Of a DNA stretch of 28,340 bases, positions 1 through 8,422 are shown in pieces. Source of the stretch: Oscillospiraceae bacterium (GTDB lineage: Bacteria; Bacillota; Clostridia; Oscillospirales; Oscillospiraceae); the NCBI GenBank assembly GCA_020025615.1, contig JAHHRT010000010.1:1-28340 (forward strand), given 5' to 3'. The translations under genes and the position numbers were made by a program. How positions within the stretch are numbered: the stretch's first letter is position 1; each line of letters begins with the position of its first letter. The notes beneath the pieces are model-generated. The model saw nothing but the letters and a program-made list of their open reading frames with translations. It had not been told where the DNA came from and did not search any database.

Positions 1-1
1 G

Positions 2-1735
2 TTAGATATATTTCTGGGTGCCTACGTCAAAGACGCCCCGGGTGGTGAGCCGCAGGGTGGGAATGACCGGAAGGCTCATAAAGGACAGGGTCATAAAGGG
101 GTCGATGTCCCGCCCCACGCCCAGGCTGTAGGCGGCTGCCTTGGCGTTTTCCAGAAGGGTGTTGACCTCCGGCAGGGGCTTTCCACTCATAAGACCTGCA
201 ATTTCCAGGGGCAGCTCTGCCAGAATCCGGCCCTTTTCCACCACCACAATACCGCCGTGGTTCTGGGTCACACGATTGGCGGCCAGGGCCATGTCCCGGT
301 CGTTTTCACCGACACAGATAATATTGTGGCTGTCATGGGCCACAGAGGTAGCCACGGCGCCGGATTTCAGGCCATAGCCCTTGAGGTAGCCCACGCCGAT
401 GTGCCCGGTGTTTCTATGCCGCTCTACCACAGCCATTTTAAGAATGTCCTGGGTGACATCTACCTGCTGGGCATAGCCGGCATCCTGGGTGATGATCTGC
501 CCGGGAACCATACCAATGACACCTCTGGGCCGGGATTCGGCAAAGTCAGAGGCAGTGAGGGCGGGCAGGTGGAAGGTATCGTGGGCGGCAGCGTCCAGGT
601 GCTCCGGAATGTGGGGCAGGGGGAAGTCCGCAACCTGACCGTCGTGATACACCAGCTGGCCCCGCTTATAGACCTGCACCACATGGAAGTCCTTAAGATC
701 TTCCACCACAGCGAAATCCGCAAGATAACCGGGGGCAATGGCACCGCGGTTATTGAGGAGGAAGTACCGGGCGGCATGATGACAGGCCACCTGGACCACT
801 CGGATGGGGTCGGCACCCAGCCGGACGGCTTCCCGGCAGATATAGTCCATATGTCCCTTTTCCAGCAGGTCGCTGGGGTGCTTGTCGTCGGTGCAGAACA
901 TACAGCGGCTGTAGCACTTTTCGGATTTAATCAGGTCCACCAGGGCTTCCAGGTTCCGGGCGGCGGTTCCCTCACGGATCATCACGAACTGGCCCAGCTT
1001 CAGCTTTTCCATAGCGTCTTCCAGGTCTGCGCACTCGTGGTCGGAGTATACACCGGCGGCTACGTAAGCGTTGAGGTCATTGCCTCGAAGACCGGGGGCG
1101 TGACCGTCGATTTTCTTGTGGTGGGCCTGGGAAGCAACGATTTTCGATACGGTGCCGGGGTCCGAGGCGATGACGCCGGGGAAGTTCATCATTTCCGCCA
1201 GACCCAGGACACGGGGGTGGTCAAAGAAGCTGTCAATGTCCCGATAGTCCAGGTTTGCGCCGCTTTCATCCATAGGAGAGGCAGGAACGCAGGAGGGAAT
1301 CATGAAGTGCACATCCACAGGAAGCTCCTGGGTGGCGCAGAGCATATAGTCAATGCCGTCGGTGCCCATGACGTTGGTGATCTCGTGGGGGTCGGTGATG
1401 ACGGTGGTAGTACCGTGGGGCAGCACAGCCCGGGCAAATTCTGCCGGGGATACCAGGCTGGATTCCAGATGAATGTGGGCATCCAGGAAGCCGGGGCAGA
1501 CGATCTTTCCGGTCATATCCACTTCCTGCTGTCCCTGATAGCTGCCGAGACCTGCCACCAGACCCTCTGCTACGGCAATATCACAGGTTTCCAGAGTGCC
1601 GGAAAATACATTGACGTAAGTTGCATTTTTGAGAACCAGATCTGCTTTTTCACGGCCTGCTGCCACGTCAATGACACGGCGTTTTTTCAGAAGTTTACGG
1701 CTGATCTTTCCAGACCAGGATTCGGTATGTCCCAT
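2..1735 (-). CDS. ade: Adenine deaminase (adenine aminohydrolase)
   Basis: This 577-residue protein deaminates adenine to hypoxanthine in cytoplasmic purine salvage. It has the amidohydrolase fold typical of the bacterial Ade family. The metal-binding HxH motif is visible as DAHIHLESS (H87, H89), followed by the conserved stretch HGTTTVITDPHEITNV (about 107-122). Further metal-ligand candidates are the H in KIDGHAPGL and the D in CTDDKHPSDLL. The C-terminal Ade domain contains the SVAHDSHNIICVG motif. Length matches the usual 570-600 residues, and the gene is complete: its TAA stop is at positions 2-4. The ATG at 1735 is preceded by an AAAGGATGG ribosome binding site. It is transcribed divergently from ktrB from its own promoter. 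The 5' leader is only about 25 nt, so there is no room for a purine riboswitch. The family call is very secure. Confidence 0.96.
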   Translation of the reverse strand: MGHTESWSGKISRKLLKKRRVIDVAAGREKADLVLKNATYVNVFSGTLETCDIAVAEGLVAGLGSYQGQQEVDMTGKIVCPGFLDAHIHLESSLVSPAEFARAVLPHGTTTVITDPHEITNVMGTDGIDYMLCATQELPVDVHFMIPSCVPASPMDESGANLDYRDIDSFFDHPRVLGLAEMMNFPGVIASDPGTVSKIVASQAHHKKIDGHAPGLRGNDLNAYVAAGVYSDHECADLEDAMEKLKLGQFVMIREGTAARNLEALVDLIKSEKCYSRCMFCTDDKHPSDLLEKGHMDYICREAVRLGADPIRVVQVACHHAARYFLLNNRGAIAPGYLADFAVVEDLKDFHVVQVYKRGQLVYHDGQVADFPLPHIPEHLDAAAHDTFHLPALTASDFAESRPRGVIGMVPGQIITQDAGYAQQVDVTQDILKMAVVERHRNTGHIGVGYLKGYGLKSGAVATSVAHDSHNIICVGENDRDMALAANRVTQNHGGIVVVEKGRILAELPLEIAGLMSGKPLPEVNTLLENAKAAAYSLGVGRDIDPFMTLSFMSLPVIPTLRLTTRGVFDVGTQKYI

Positions 1736-1766
1736 AAGTAACCATCCTTTCCATATTTTTTTTATG

Positions 1767-1795
1767 ATTCTACCATAGGAACAGAGAAATGTAAA
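1767..1795 (-). promoter_or_regulatory. Promoter of ade (sigma-A type)
   Basis: Reading the minus strand, a TTTACA -35 box (1790-1795) and a TAGAAT -10 box (1767-1772) are separated by exactly 17 nt. A TG dinucleotide one base before the -10 box gives an extended -10. Transcription would start near 1760, about 25 nt before the ade start codon. Confidence 0.7.
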
Positions 1796-1831
1796 ATCCT
1801 ATTTCTCTGAAAATCGAATTTTGACGAGGGC

Positions 1832-1859
1832 TTGCAAATGGAAAGAAAGTTGCTATAAT
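1832..1859 (+). promoter_or_regulatory. Promoter of the ktrB-rnc operon (sigma-A type)
   Basis: A TTGCAA -35 box (1832-1837) is followed 16 nt later by a perfect TATAAT -10 box (1854-1859), with an extended-10 TG at 1851-1852. Transcription should start near 1866. This leaves a leader of about 58 nt to the ktrB start. Confidence 0.75.
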
Positions 1860-1876
1860 AAAAAAGCATGTATCAT

Positions 1877-1894
1877 GGCGGCAGTCTGTCCGCC
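1877..1894 (+). promoter_or_regulatory. Small hairpin in the ktrB leader
   Basis: GGCGG (1877-1881) and CCGCC (1890-1894) form a perfect 5-bp GC stem with an 8-nt loop, about 15 nt before the ktrB ribosome binding site. No T-tract directly follows it, so it is not a terminator. The whole leader (about 58 nt) is too short for the ydaO-type c-di-AMP riboswitch often found before ktr genes. Its function is unknown. Confidence 0.35.
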
Positions 1895-1923
1895 GGAATT
1901 TCCTTTTTCGGAGGAGAATGTCT

Positions 1924-3303
1924 ATGTCTATCCATTCTCGGCTGTTTCGCTATTGGTCCAGGAAACGACCGAAGGCTGTCACCCCTACAAAGCATATCGC
2001 GGTGGCATTTGCACTGATTATTTTAACGGGAGCCCTGCTGCTGACCTTACCTATTGCCTCCCGGGATGGCGTTTCCAGCGGGTTCCGCCCGGCGCTCTTT
2101 ACGGCAACCTCTGCAACCTGCGTGACAGGCCTGGTGCTCTATGACACGTTTACCCAGTGGAGCGGATTCGGTCAGGGTGTCATTCTGGCTCTGATTGAAA
2201 TCGGCGGCCTGGGCTTTATGTCCGCAGCTACCCTGGTGATTTTCTCCCTGCGCCGCAAAATCGGCCTGAAACAGCGGATGGTGATGGCCCAGGCGCTGAG
2301 CCTCAACGACCTGGAGGGCGTGGTGAGATTACAGCGGCTGGTGCTGTTCGGAAGCTTGGGCGTGGAGGGCATCGGTGCCCTGATTCTGATGCTTCGCTTC
2401 CTGCCGGAGATGGGCTTTGTCACGGCCCTTTGGTGGGGCGTGTTCCACTCCATCTCCGCATTCTGCAATGCAGGCTTTGACGTCTTTGGCTGCATCACCC
2501 CCGGGGCCAGCCTGATGGAGTTTCAGTCTGATCCCGTGGTGCTGCTGACATTGGCGGCGCTGATTGTGGTAGGCGGCCTGGGCTTCCTGGTTTGGGAAGA
2601 CCTGGTAACCAAGCGGAAGTTTAAGAAGTTCAGCGTCTACACAAAACTGGTACTTCTTACTACCCTTGCGCTGATTCTCTCCGGCTGGGTGCTTACCTGC
2701 ATCCTGGAGTGGAATAACCCAGATACCCTGGGCCCCATGTCTGTGGGGGATAAGCTCTTAAACGGTCTGTTCCAGTCTGTGACCCTGAGAACCGCCGGAT
2801 TTGCTGCCATTGATGAGGGAAAGCTCACGGACAGCAGCAAGGCAGTTTCTATGGCCCTGATGCTGGTGGGCGGCTCCTCCGGCTCCACTGCCGGCGGCCT
2901 GAAAACCGTCACCTTTGTGGTGCTGCTGCTGTTTGTGGCGGCACGGGCCAGAGGACGGGAGACGGTCTGCGCCTTCAAGCGCACCATTCCCCAGCGGCAG
3001 GTGCTGGATGCCATGACCATCGGCCTGATTTTACTGATGCTTGCTATGTTCGGCGGTATCTTCATCAGTGCGACTTCTCCCGTTGGCTTTACCGATGCTC
3101 TGTTTGAAGCGGTGTCGGCGCTGGCAACCGTCGGCCTGACCGCAGGTGCAACCGGGGCTCTCAGTGTCCCGGCGCAGATTCTGATTATTCTATATATGTA
3201 TTTCGGTCGGGTGGGTGTTCTCACCATCAGTCTTGGATTCTTAATGGGCAACCGGGCGGAGGAGCGGTATCAGTACGCCTCCACCAGCCTGCTCATCGGA
3301 TAG
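1924..3303 (+). CDS. ktrB: KtrB/TrkH-family potassium transporter, membrane subunit
   Basis: This is the ion-conducting subunit of a Ktr-type K+ (Na+-coupled) uptake system, about 459 residues, in the cytoplasmic membrane. Four membrane-pore-membrane repeats can be read, with pore loops near TATSATCVTGL (60-70), FHSISAFCNAGFD (174-186), LRTAGF (288-293) and VSALATVGLTAG (397-408). The Gly-rich intramembrane gating loop GGSSGSTAGGLKT (316-328) lies in the third repeat, as in characterised TrkH/KtrB proteins. An ATG at 1918 is in frame, but the GGAGG (1910-1914) is only about 3 nt before it. It lies 9 nt before the ATG at 1924, which I prefer. The gene heads an operon with its regulatory subunit ktrA 11 nt downstream. 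Confidence 0.94.
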   Translation: MSIHSRLFRYWSRKRPKAVTPTKHIAVAFALIILTGALLLTLPIASRDGVSSGFRPALFTATSATCVTGLVLYDTFTQWSGFGQGVILALIEIGGLGFMSAATLVIFSLRRKIGLKQRMVMAQALSLNDLEGVVRLQRLVLFGSLGVEGIGALILMLRFLPEMGFVTALWWGVFHSISAFCNAGFDVFGCITPGASLMEFQSDPVVLLTLAALIVVGGLGFLVWEDLVTKRKFKKFSVYTKLVLLTTLALILSGWVLTCILEWNNPDTLGPMSVGDKLLNGLFQSVTLRTAGFAAIDEGKLTDSSKAVSMALMLVGGSSGSTAGGLKTVTFVVLLLFVAARARGRETVCAFKRTIPQRQVLDAMTIGLILLMLAMFGGIFISATSPVGFTDALFEAVSALATVGLTAGATGALSVPAQILIILYMYFGRVGVLTISLGFLMGNRAEERYQYASTSLLIG

Positions 3304-3314
3304 GAGTTTTTATT

Positions 3315-3962
3315 ATGAAGTCTTATATTGTAATTGGTTTGGGCCTGTTCGGCTCTTCTCTGGCAAAGAACCTGTGTAAGCTTGGGGCAGAAGTCCTGGC
3401 GATGGATGTTCACAGCGAGCTGGTTCAGCAAATCGCAAACGATGTGACCCACGCTGTGGTGGGTGACGGACAGGACAAGGAAGTCCTGAAGGCGCTGGGT
3501 GTGCGCAACTTTGACTGCGCCATCATCGCCATTGGTGAAGACCTGGCTGCCAGCGTCCTCACCACCATGAACTTAAAGGAGCTGGGCGTTCCCTACATCT
3601 TCTGCAAGGCTCGCAATGAGACCCATCGGAAGGTGCTGGAGAAGCTGGGCGTGGACCGGGTGGTGATTCCGGAGCAGGAGCACGCACAGCGGCTGGCCCG
3701 GACCCTTACCTCCAACAACGTTCTCGATTATATCGAGCTTTCCGATGACCACGGCATCCTGGAGCTGCCCGCCCCCAAGGCCTGGGTCGGACGGACCCTT
3801 AAGGACCTGAATGTCCGGGCAAAGCTGGGAATCAACATCATCGCAATTCAGAGCGACGGAAAGACCAATGTTTCCCCGGCGGCAGATTACTGCGTTGACC
3901 AGGGAGATGTGCTGGTTGTGCTGGGCGATACTTATTCCTTGGAGGCTGTGCAGAATCTGTGA
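3315..3962 (+). CDS. ktrA: KtrA/TrkA-family potassium channel regulatory subunit
   Basis: This cytosolic 215-residue RCK protein gates KtrB. An N-terminal RCK_N Rossmann domain opens with IVIGLGLFGSSLA (nucleotide-binding glycines G8, G10, G13), and an acidic residue follows at the end of the second strand (AMDVHSE). A C-terminal RCK_C (TrkA_C) domain covers about 135-215. In other Bacillota, ATP/ADP binds the first domain and c-di-AMP the second; that is family knowledge, not shown here. The length is typical of KtrA. The ATG at 3315 has a TAGGAG site 8 nt upstream. Its TGA overlaps the next gene's ATG (TGATG), implying translational coupling. Confidence 0.94.
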   Translation: MKSYIVIGLGLFGSSLAKNLCKLGAEVLAMDVHSELVQQIANDVTHAVVGDGQDKEVLKALGVRNFDCAIIAIGEDLAASVLTTMNLKELGVPYIFCKARNETHRKVLEKLGVDRVVIPEQEHAQRLARTLTSNNVLDYIELSDDHGILELPAPKAWVGRTLKDLNVRAKLGINIIAIQSDGKTNVSPAADYCVDQGDVLVVLGDTYSLEAVQNL

Positions 3963-4711
3963 TGGAAGAGAGAATTACCTCCCGAAAGAACGGCTATTTG
4001 CAGCAGGTCCGCAAGCTTCTGACCTCCAAGAAGGAGCGGGAAAAGGCGGGCTTGTTTGTATCCGACGGAACCAAGCTGTTAGAAGAGGCTGTGCGGTATT
4101 TCCCAGGCCTGGATACGGTGATCCTCTCTGATGGGGTAGAAGCCCAGGTGCCGGACCATATTCGGACCATTCGGGTGCCCAAGGATGTCATGGAGTCCAT
4201 TTCGCCTATGGAAACCCCTCAGGGAGCGCTGTTTGTCTGCCGTCTGCCGGAAAAATCGAATTTTGTACCCAAGCCCGGAATGATTCTTCTGGATGGCATC
4301 CAGGATCCGGGAAACTTAGGAACCATGCTTCGGACCGCAGATGCGCTGGATATTCCTGTGGCTCTGCTAGAGGGCTGCGCGGATCCCTATAGTCACAAGG
4401 TGGTCCGTTCCAGCATGGGAGCGGTATTTCGTACCCAGGTGGTGCAGACCACATGGGAAACCGCCGCTTCTGCCTGCCGGGCTGCCGGAATCCCGGTGGG
4501 CGTGACTGCTCTCAGCCCCCGGGCCAAGGACATCCGCCAGGCCAATGTGAAAGCCATGGCGGTGGTCATTGGAAGTGAGGGCCAGGGTGTCCGCCGGGAG
4601 ATTTTGGATGCAGCGGATGCAGAACTGATTATCCCCATGAATCCCCACTGCGAGTCCCTGAATGCGGCGGCAGCAGCCACCATTGTCATGTGGCAGATGT
4701 CCCAGCAATGA
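3962..4711 (+). CDS. TrmH/SpoU-family RNA 2'-O-ribose methyltransferase
   Basis: This 249-residue SPOUT methyltransferase uses S-adenosylmethionine to methylate a ribose 2'-hydroxyl, probably in 23S rRNA or tRNA. An N-terminal SpoU substrate-binding domain (about 5-90) resembles L30e-like RNA-binding folds. The catalytic trefoil-knot domain carries motif 1 DGIQDPGNLGTMLRTADA (N118, R124), motif 2 VIGSEGQGV and motif 3 NPHCESLNAAAAATIVMWQ. The exact target base cannot be read from sequence; relatives include RlmB- and TsnR-like enzymes. A GTG at 3959 is possible, but the ATG at 3962, overlapping the ktrA stop, is the better start. It lies 48 nt before dprA. Confidence 0.92.
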   Translation: MEERITSRKNGYLQQVRKLLTSKKEREKAGLFVSDGTKLLEEAVRYFPGLDTVILSDGVEAQVPDHIRTIRVPKDVMESISPMETPQGALFVCRLPEKSNFVPKPGMILLDGIQDPGNLGTMLRTADALDIPVALLEGCADPYSHKVVRSSMGAVFRTQVVQTTWETAASACRAAGIPVGVTALSPRAKDIRQANVKAMAVVIGSEGQGVRREILDAADAELIIPMNPHCESLNAAAAATIVMWQMSQQ

Positions 4712-4759
4712 GAGCTCCCCAGATGGGGAAGGAGAATATAAAAGACAGGTGATGGGCCT

Positions 4760-6064
4760 ATGCTGGTACATTGGGTATGGCTTGCGCACCGTCCCAGTCT
4801 CAGCGACTGGCTGCGGTGGCAGATCTTACAGCAGTTTGGAGACCCGGAAAGTGTATATTATGCCGACAGCTACCAGAGTGTAGAGGGGCTTTCCCCTGAG
4901 GGACAGGCAAGTCTCCAGGACAAAAGCCTGGCTTCCTCGGAGAAAATTTTAGAGGACTGTCTCAACCAGCGGCTGCATATCCTGACCATCCAGGATGCCG
5001 CCTACCCGGAGCGGCTGCGGAACATCCCGGACCCTCCGCTGGTCCTCTATTATAAAGGGCAGGTGCCGGATTTGGAGGCCACTGCCGTCATCGGTGTGGT
5101 GGGAACCCGACAGGCGACCCCCTATGGCCTGACCGTAGCAAAGCGCATGGGCTACCAGATTGGAAAATGCGGCGGCATTGTGGTTTCGGGCATGGCCCGG
5201 GGCATTGATGCCATGGCTATGAGCGGCGGCCTCACCGGGGATGCCCCGGTGGTGGGCGTTCTGGGATGCGGCGTGGATATTGTTTATCCTGCCAGCAATC
5301 GGGCATTATTTTCTGATGTGGAGCGTTATGGCTGTATCCTATCGGAGTTTCCGCCGGGAACGCAGCCTGCCCGCTGGACCTTCCCCAGACGCAACCGGAT
5401 TATCAGCGGCCTGAGCTGCGGTGTGCTGGTGGTGGAGGCCCCGGAAAAAAGCGGCGCTCTGATTACTGCCCGACTGGCGGCAGACCAGGGACGGGACGTA
5501 TTTGTGGTTCCAGGGAACATTGATAACGAAGCCTGTGTAGGCAGCAATCGGCTGCTCCGGGACGGAGCCATTGCCGTGGGCTGCGGCTGGGATGTGCTCA
5601 GTGAGTATGAATCCCAGTTCCCGGGAAAGCTCCATGAAAGTGCCCGGAAAGTCCGGCTTACCGCGGACCCAAGCGAGGGAGAAAATACCTGCGCAAAGGT
5701 GGCGGAGACAGCGGAGCTTCCTCAAAATTCGAGGAAACCGGAAACCAATTCCAAGACCAAAAATCCAGGAAAATCCCGGACTTCTGCCAATTCATCGGAA
5801 CAGGCGGAGAAGAAAATCGACAAAAAACCCATTGACAACCCGGCCTCTGCGCCGTATATTGACATAAATGAAATACTGTCTCAGTGCTCCTCTCAGGAAA
5901 AAGCCATTGTTTTGGCCCTGAAAGATGGGGAGAAGCTGGTGGACACAGTGATTGCCGACACCGGCCTTGGTGCCCGGGAAGTGCTTTCCAGCCTGACGAT
6001 GCTGGAGATTCGGGGCATCCTGGAAAGGCTGCCCGGCAGACGCGTCGCCCTGCGACAGAAGTAA
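4760..6064 (+). CDS. dprA: DNA-processing protein DprA (Smf)
   Basis: DprA loads RecA on incoming single-stranded DNA during natural transformation; it is also kept in many bacteria not known to be competent. A short N-terminal helical region (1-60) precedes the Rossmann-like DNA-binding domain (about 75-285). Its signature reads GVVGTRQATPYG (112-123), SGMARGIDAMA (143-153), GVLGCGVDIVYPASN (166-180), SEFPPG and FPRRNRIISGLS. A C-terminal winged helix (about 370-434) follows. Between them lies an unusually long polar Lys/Ser/Glu-rich linker (about 300-365). The 434-residue length therefore exceeds the usual 280-370. The ATG at 4760 follows an AGGTGAT site. The dprA-topA-trmFO order is typical of Bacillota. 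Confidence 0.95.
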   Translation: MLVHWVWLAHRPSLSDWLRWQILQQFGDPESVYYADSYQSVEGLSPEGQASLQDKSLASSEKILEDCLNQRLHILTIQDAAYPERLRNIPDPPLVLYYKGQVPDLEATAVIGVVGTRQATPYGLTVAKRMGYQIGKCGGIVVSGMARGIDAMAMSGGLTGDAPVVGVLGCGVDIVYPASNRALFSDVERYGCILSEFPPGTQPARWTFPRRNRIISGLSCGVLVVEAPEKSGALITARLAADQGRDVFVVPGNIDNEACVGSNRLLRDGAIAVGCGWDVLSEYESQFPGKLHESARKVRLTADPSEGENTCAKVAETAELPQNSRKPETNSKTKNPGKSRTSANSSEQAEKKIDKKPIDNPASAPYIDINEILSQCSSQEKAIVLALKDGEKLVDTVIADTGLGAREVLSSLTMLEIRGILERLPGRRVALRQK

Positions 6065-6085
6065 TCATCGAAACGGAGAAAACCC

Positions 6086-8419
6086 ATGGGTAAGAATCAT
6101 TTGGTGATCGTGGAGTCACCCTCCAAGGCGAAAACCATTGGAAAATATTTAGGAAATGACTATGTGGTGAAGGCCAGCATGGGCCATCTCCGGGACCTGC
6201 CCAAGAGCAAGATGGGCGTGGACCTGGAGCATGATTTCACCCCCCAGTACCAGGCGGTGCGGGGAAAAGAAGACCTCATCAAGGAACTGAAAAAAGCCTC
6301 CAAGGAAGCGGATACCGTCTATCTGGCAACGGACCCTGACCGGGAGGGCGAAGCGATTTCCTGGCACTTAAAGGAGCTCCTGGAGCTGTCTGACGAGAAG
6401 GCCCACCGGGTGACCTTTAACGAGATCACTCAGAAGGTGGTACGGGAATCCATTGCCCACCCCCGGGACATTGACTATGATTTGGTGGATGCACAGCAGG
6501 CCCGGAGAATTTTAGACCGGATTGTGGGCTATGAGCTCTCCCCGCTGCTGTGGAAAAAGGTCCGCCGGGGCCTTTCCGCAGGCCGTGTTCAGTCCGTCGC
6601 CACCCGTTTGGTGGTAGACCGGGAGAATGAGATCCGTGCCTTTGAGCCCAGAGAATACTGGACGCTGGATGTGACCCTGAACCGAATCGGAAAGCCCGGT
6701 TCCTTCGTGGCGCATTACCACGGCGAGGACAAGAAGCGGGAGCTTGCCAACGAGGAAGAAACCCTGGCAGTGATTCGCGATATCACCGGGCAGGAGTTTA
6801 CGGTTACCAATGTGAAAAAGGCAGAAAAGAAGCGCACCTCTGCGCCTCCCTTTACCACCTCTACCTTACAGCAGGAAGCATCCCGGAAGCTGGGCATGAC
6901 GCCTAAGAAGACCATGATGATCGCCCAGCAGCTCTATGAAGGCGTGGATGTGGCAGGAGAGGGCACCATGGGTCTTATCACCTATATGCGTACCGACTCT
7001 CTGCGTCTGAGCGATGAAGCCATGGCTGCGGCTGCGGATTTCATCCAGTCCCGCTACGGAAAAGAATATTACTACGGCTCTTTCCATACCTTCAAGACCA
7101 AGGCCGGCGCCCAGGACGCCCACGAAGCCATCCGCCCCACCCATGTGGAGCTGGATCCCGAACGGGTTCGGAGCAGTCTGACACCGGATCAGTTCAAACT
7201 GTATAAGCTGGTGTGGAGCCGTTTTATGGCTTCCCAGATGGCAAACGCCATTTATGATACCGTGTCCATCGACACCCAGTGCGCCGGACACACCTTCCGC
7301 TCCACCCATCAGAGTATGCGCTTTGCAGGCTTCATTGCCGTCTATGAAGAGGGCAAGGATGACGAGACCGAGGCCGTTGGCTCTGCCCTGCCGGATTTGC
7401 AGGTAGGGGAGAAGACCACCCCCACGAAGATCGACAAGCAGCAGCACTTCACCCAGCCCCCCGCCCGGTACACCGAGGCTACCCTGGTCAAGGCCATGGA
7501 AGAAAAGGGCGTGGGCCGTCCTTCCACCTATGCAGCAACCGTCTCCACCATTCAGGACCGGGAGTATGTGGAAAAGCAGGATAAGCGCCTGATTCCCACT
7601 GCCCTGGGCGAAGTGGTTACGGGCCTGATGATGGAGCGCTTCGATGACATTATCGATGTGGAGTTCACCGCCAACATGGAAAACCAGCTGGACGAGGTGG
7701 AAGCCGGAAAGCGCAACTGGAAGGAACTGCTGGCAGACTTCTACAAGGGATTCAGCCAGGAGCTGAAGGATGCGGAAGTGGCCCTGGATGGCGTGCGTCT
7801 CAAGGTCCCCGAGGTGGAGACCGACGAGGTCTGTGAGCTGTGCGGTCGGAAGATGGTCATTAAGACCGGCCGATTCGGCAAGTTCCTGGCCTGCCCCGGT
7901 TTCCCGGACTGCCGCAACACCAAGCCCATTGTGGAGCGGATGCCCGGACGCTGCCCCCGTTGCGGCAGCGGACTGCTCAAGCGTAAATCTAAGCGCGGTT
8001 ATCCCTACTACGCCTGTGAACGGGGCGCAGAGTGCGGCTTTATGACCTGGGATGTGCCCACTGCCGAGGATTGCCCGGAGTGCGGTCAGACCATGTTTAA
8101 GCGGTCCGGCAAGGGCCGGATGAAGCCCTTCTGTGTCAACGAAAAGTGCTCTCTGTTCCTTCCTGAGGATCAGCGGGGCTACTATAAGAAAAAGACCCAG
8201 GAGGAGGCTGCCCCCGGCGGTGAGACCAACCCCGAGGAAGTGACGGCAGAGGCACCCCAGGAGGAAAAGAAGCCTGCGGAAAAGAAGACTGCTGCCAAGA
8301 AGACCACCGCGAAGAAAACCGCAGCCAAGAAAACCGGGACGAAGAAGACCACAACCAAGAAGACCACAACCAAGAAGACTGCTGCCAAAAAGGCAGACAA
8401 AGATACAGAGGAGACCTAA
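6086..8419 (+). CDS. topA: DNA topoisomerase I (type IA)
   Basis: This 777-residue enzyme relaxes negative supercoils by single-strand passage. The Toprim domain at the N-terminus includes the metal site DPDREGE (83-89). The catalytic tyrosine is Y300 in GLITYMRTDS. Three C4 zinc-ribbon units follow the core: one starting CELCGRKM, one CPRCGSG, one CPECGQT. The last about 45 residues form a lysine-rich tail with seven consecutive KKTxx pentads (residues 733-769), a likely nonspecific DNA-binding extension. The ATG at 6086 has GGAG 7 nt upstream, and the stop is 3 nt before trmFO. Confidence 0.97.
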   Translation: MGKNHLVIVESPSKAKTIGKYLGNDYVVKASMGHLRDLPKSKMGVDLEHDFTPQYQAVRGKEDLIKELKKASKEADTVYLATDPDREGEAISWHLKELLELSDEKAHRVTFNEITQKVVRESIAHPRDIDYDLVDAQQARRILDRIVGYELSPLLWKKVRRGLSAGRVQSVATRLVVDRENEIRAFEPREYWTLDVTLNRIGKPGSFVAHYHGEDKKRELANEEETLAVIRDITGQEFTVTNVKKAEKKRTSAPPFTTSTLQQEASRKLGMTPKKTMMIAQQLYEGVDVAGEGTMGLITYMRTDSLRLSDEAMAAAADFIQSRYGKEYYYGSFHTFKTKAGAQDAHEAIRPTHVELDPERVRSSLTPDQFKLYKLVWSRFMASQMANAIYDTVSIDTQCAGHTFRSTHQSMRFAGFIAVYEEGKDDETEAVGSALPDLQVGEKTTPTKIDKQQHFTQPPARYTEATLVKAMEEKGVGRPSTYAATVSTIQDREYVEKQDKRLIPTALGEVVTGLMMERFDDIIDVEFTANMENQLDEVEAGKRNWKELLADFYKGFSQELKDAEVALDGVRLKVPEVETDEVCELCGRKMVIKTGRFGKFLACPGFPDCRNTKPIVERMPGRCPRCGSGLLKRKSKRGYPYYACERGAECGFMTWDVPTAEDCPECGQTMFKRSGKGRMKPFCVNEKCSLFLPEDQRGYYKKKTQEEAAPGGETNPEEVTAEAPQEEKKPAEKKTAAKKTTAKKTAAKKTGTKKTTTKKTTTKKTAAKKADKDTEET
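8282..8392 (+). repeat. Pentapeptide-coding repeat (KKTxx) in the topA 3' end
   Basis: Seven back-to-back 15-nt units encode KKTAA, KKTTA, KKTAA, KKTGT, KKTTT, KKTTT and KKTAA, followed by KK. The two KKTTT units are identical at DNA level (AAGAAGACCACAACC twice). This gives a basic, Ala/Thr-rich tail resembling histone H1-like tails. The repeat number may vary between strains through slippage. Confidence 0.85.
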
Positions 8420-8422
8420 GGT

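Noticed and set aside
257..1741. A 494-codon plus-strand open frame opposite ade
   Set aside because: The adenine deaminase on the other strand is unmistakable; this frame has no family motifs.
1736..1766. Purine riboswitch before ade
   Set aside because: The promoter leaves only about 25 nt of leader, far too short for an aptamer.
1860..1923. c-di-AMP (ydaO) riboswitch before ktrB
   Set aside because: The leader is about 58 nt, less than half the size of the aptamer, and contains only one small hairpin.
4716..4729. TCCCC/GGGGA hairpin between the rRNA methyltransferase gene and dprA
   Set aside because: A 5-bp stem with no T-tract; too weak to call a terminator.
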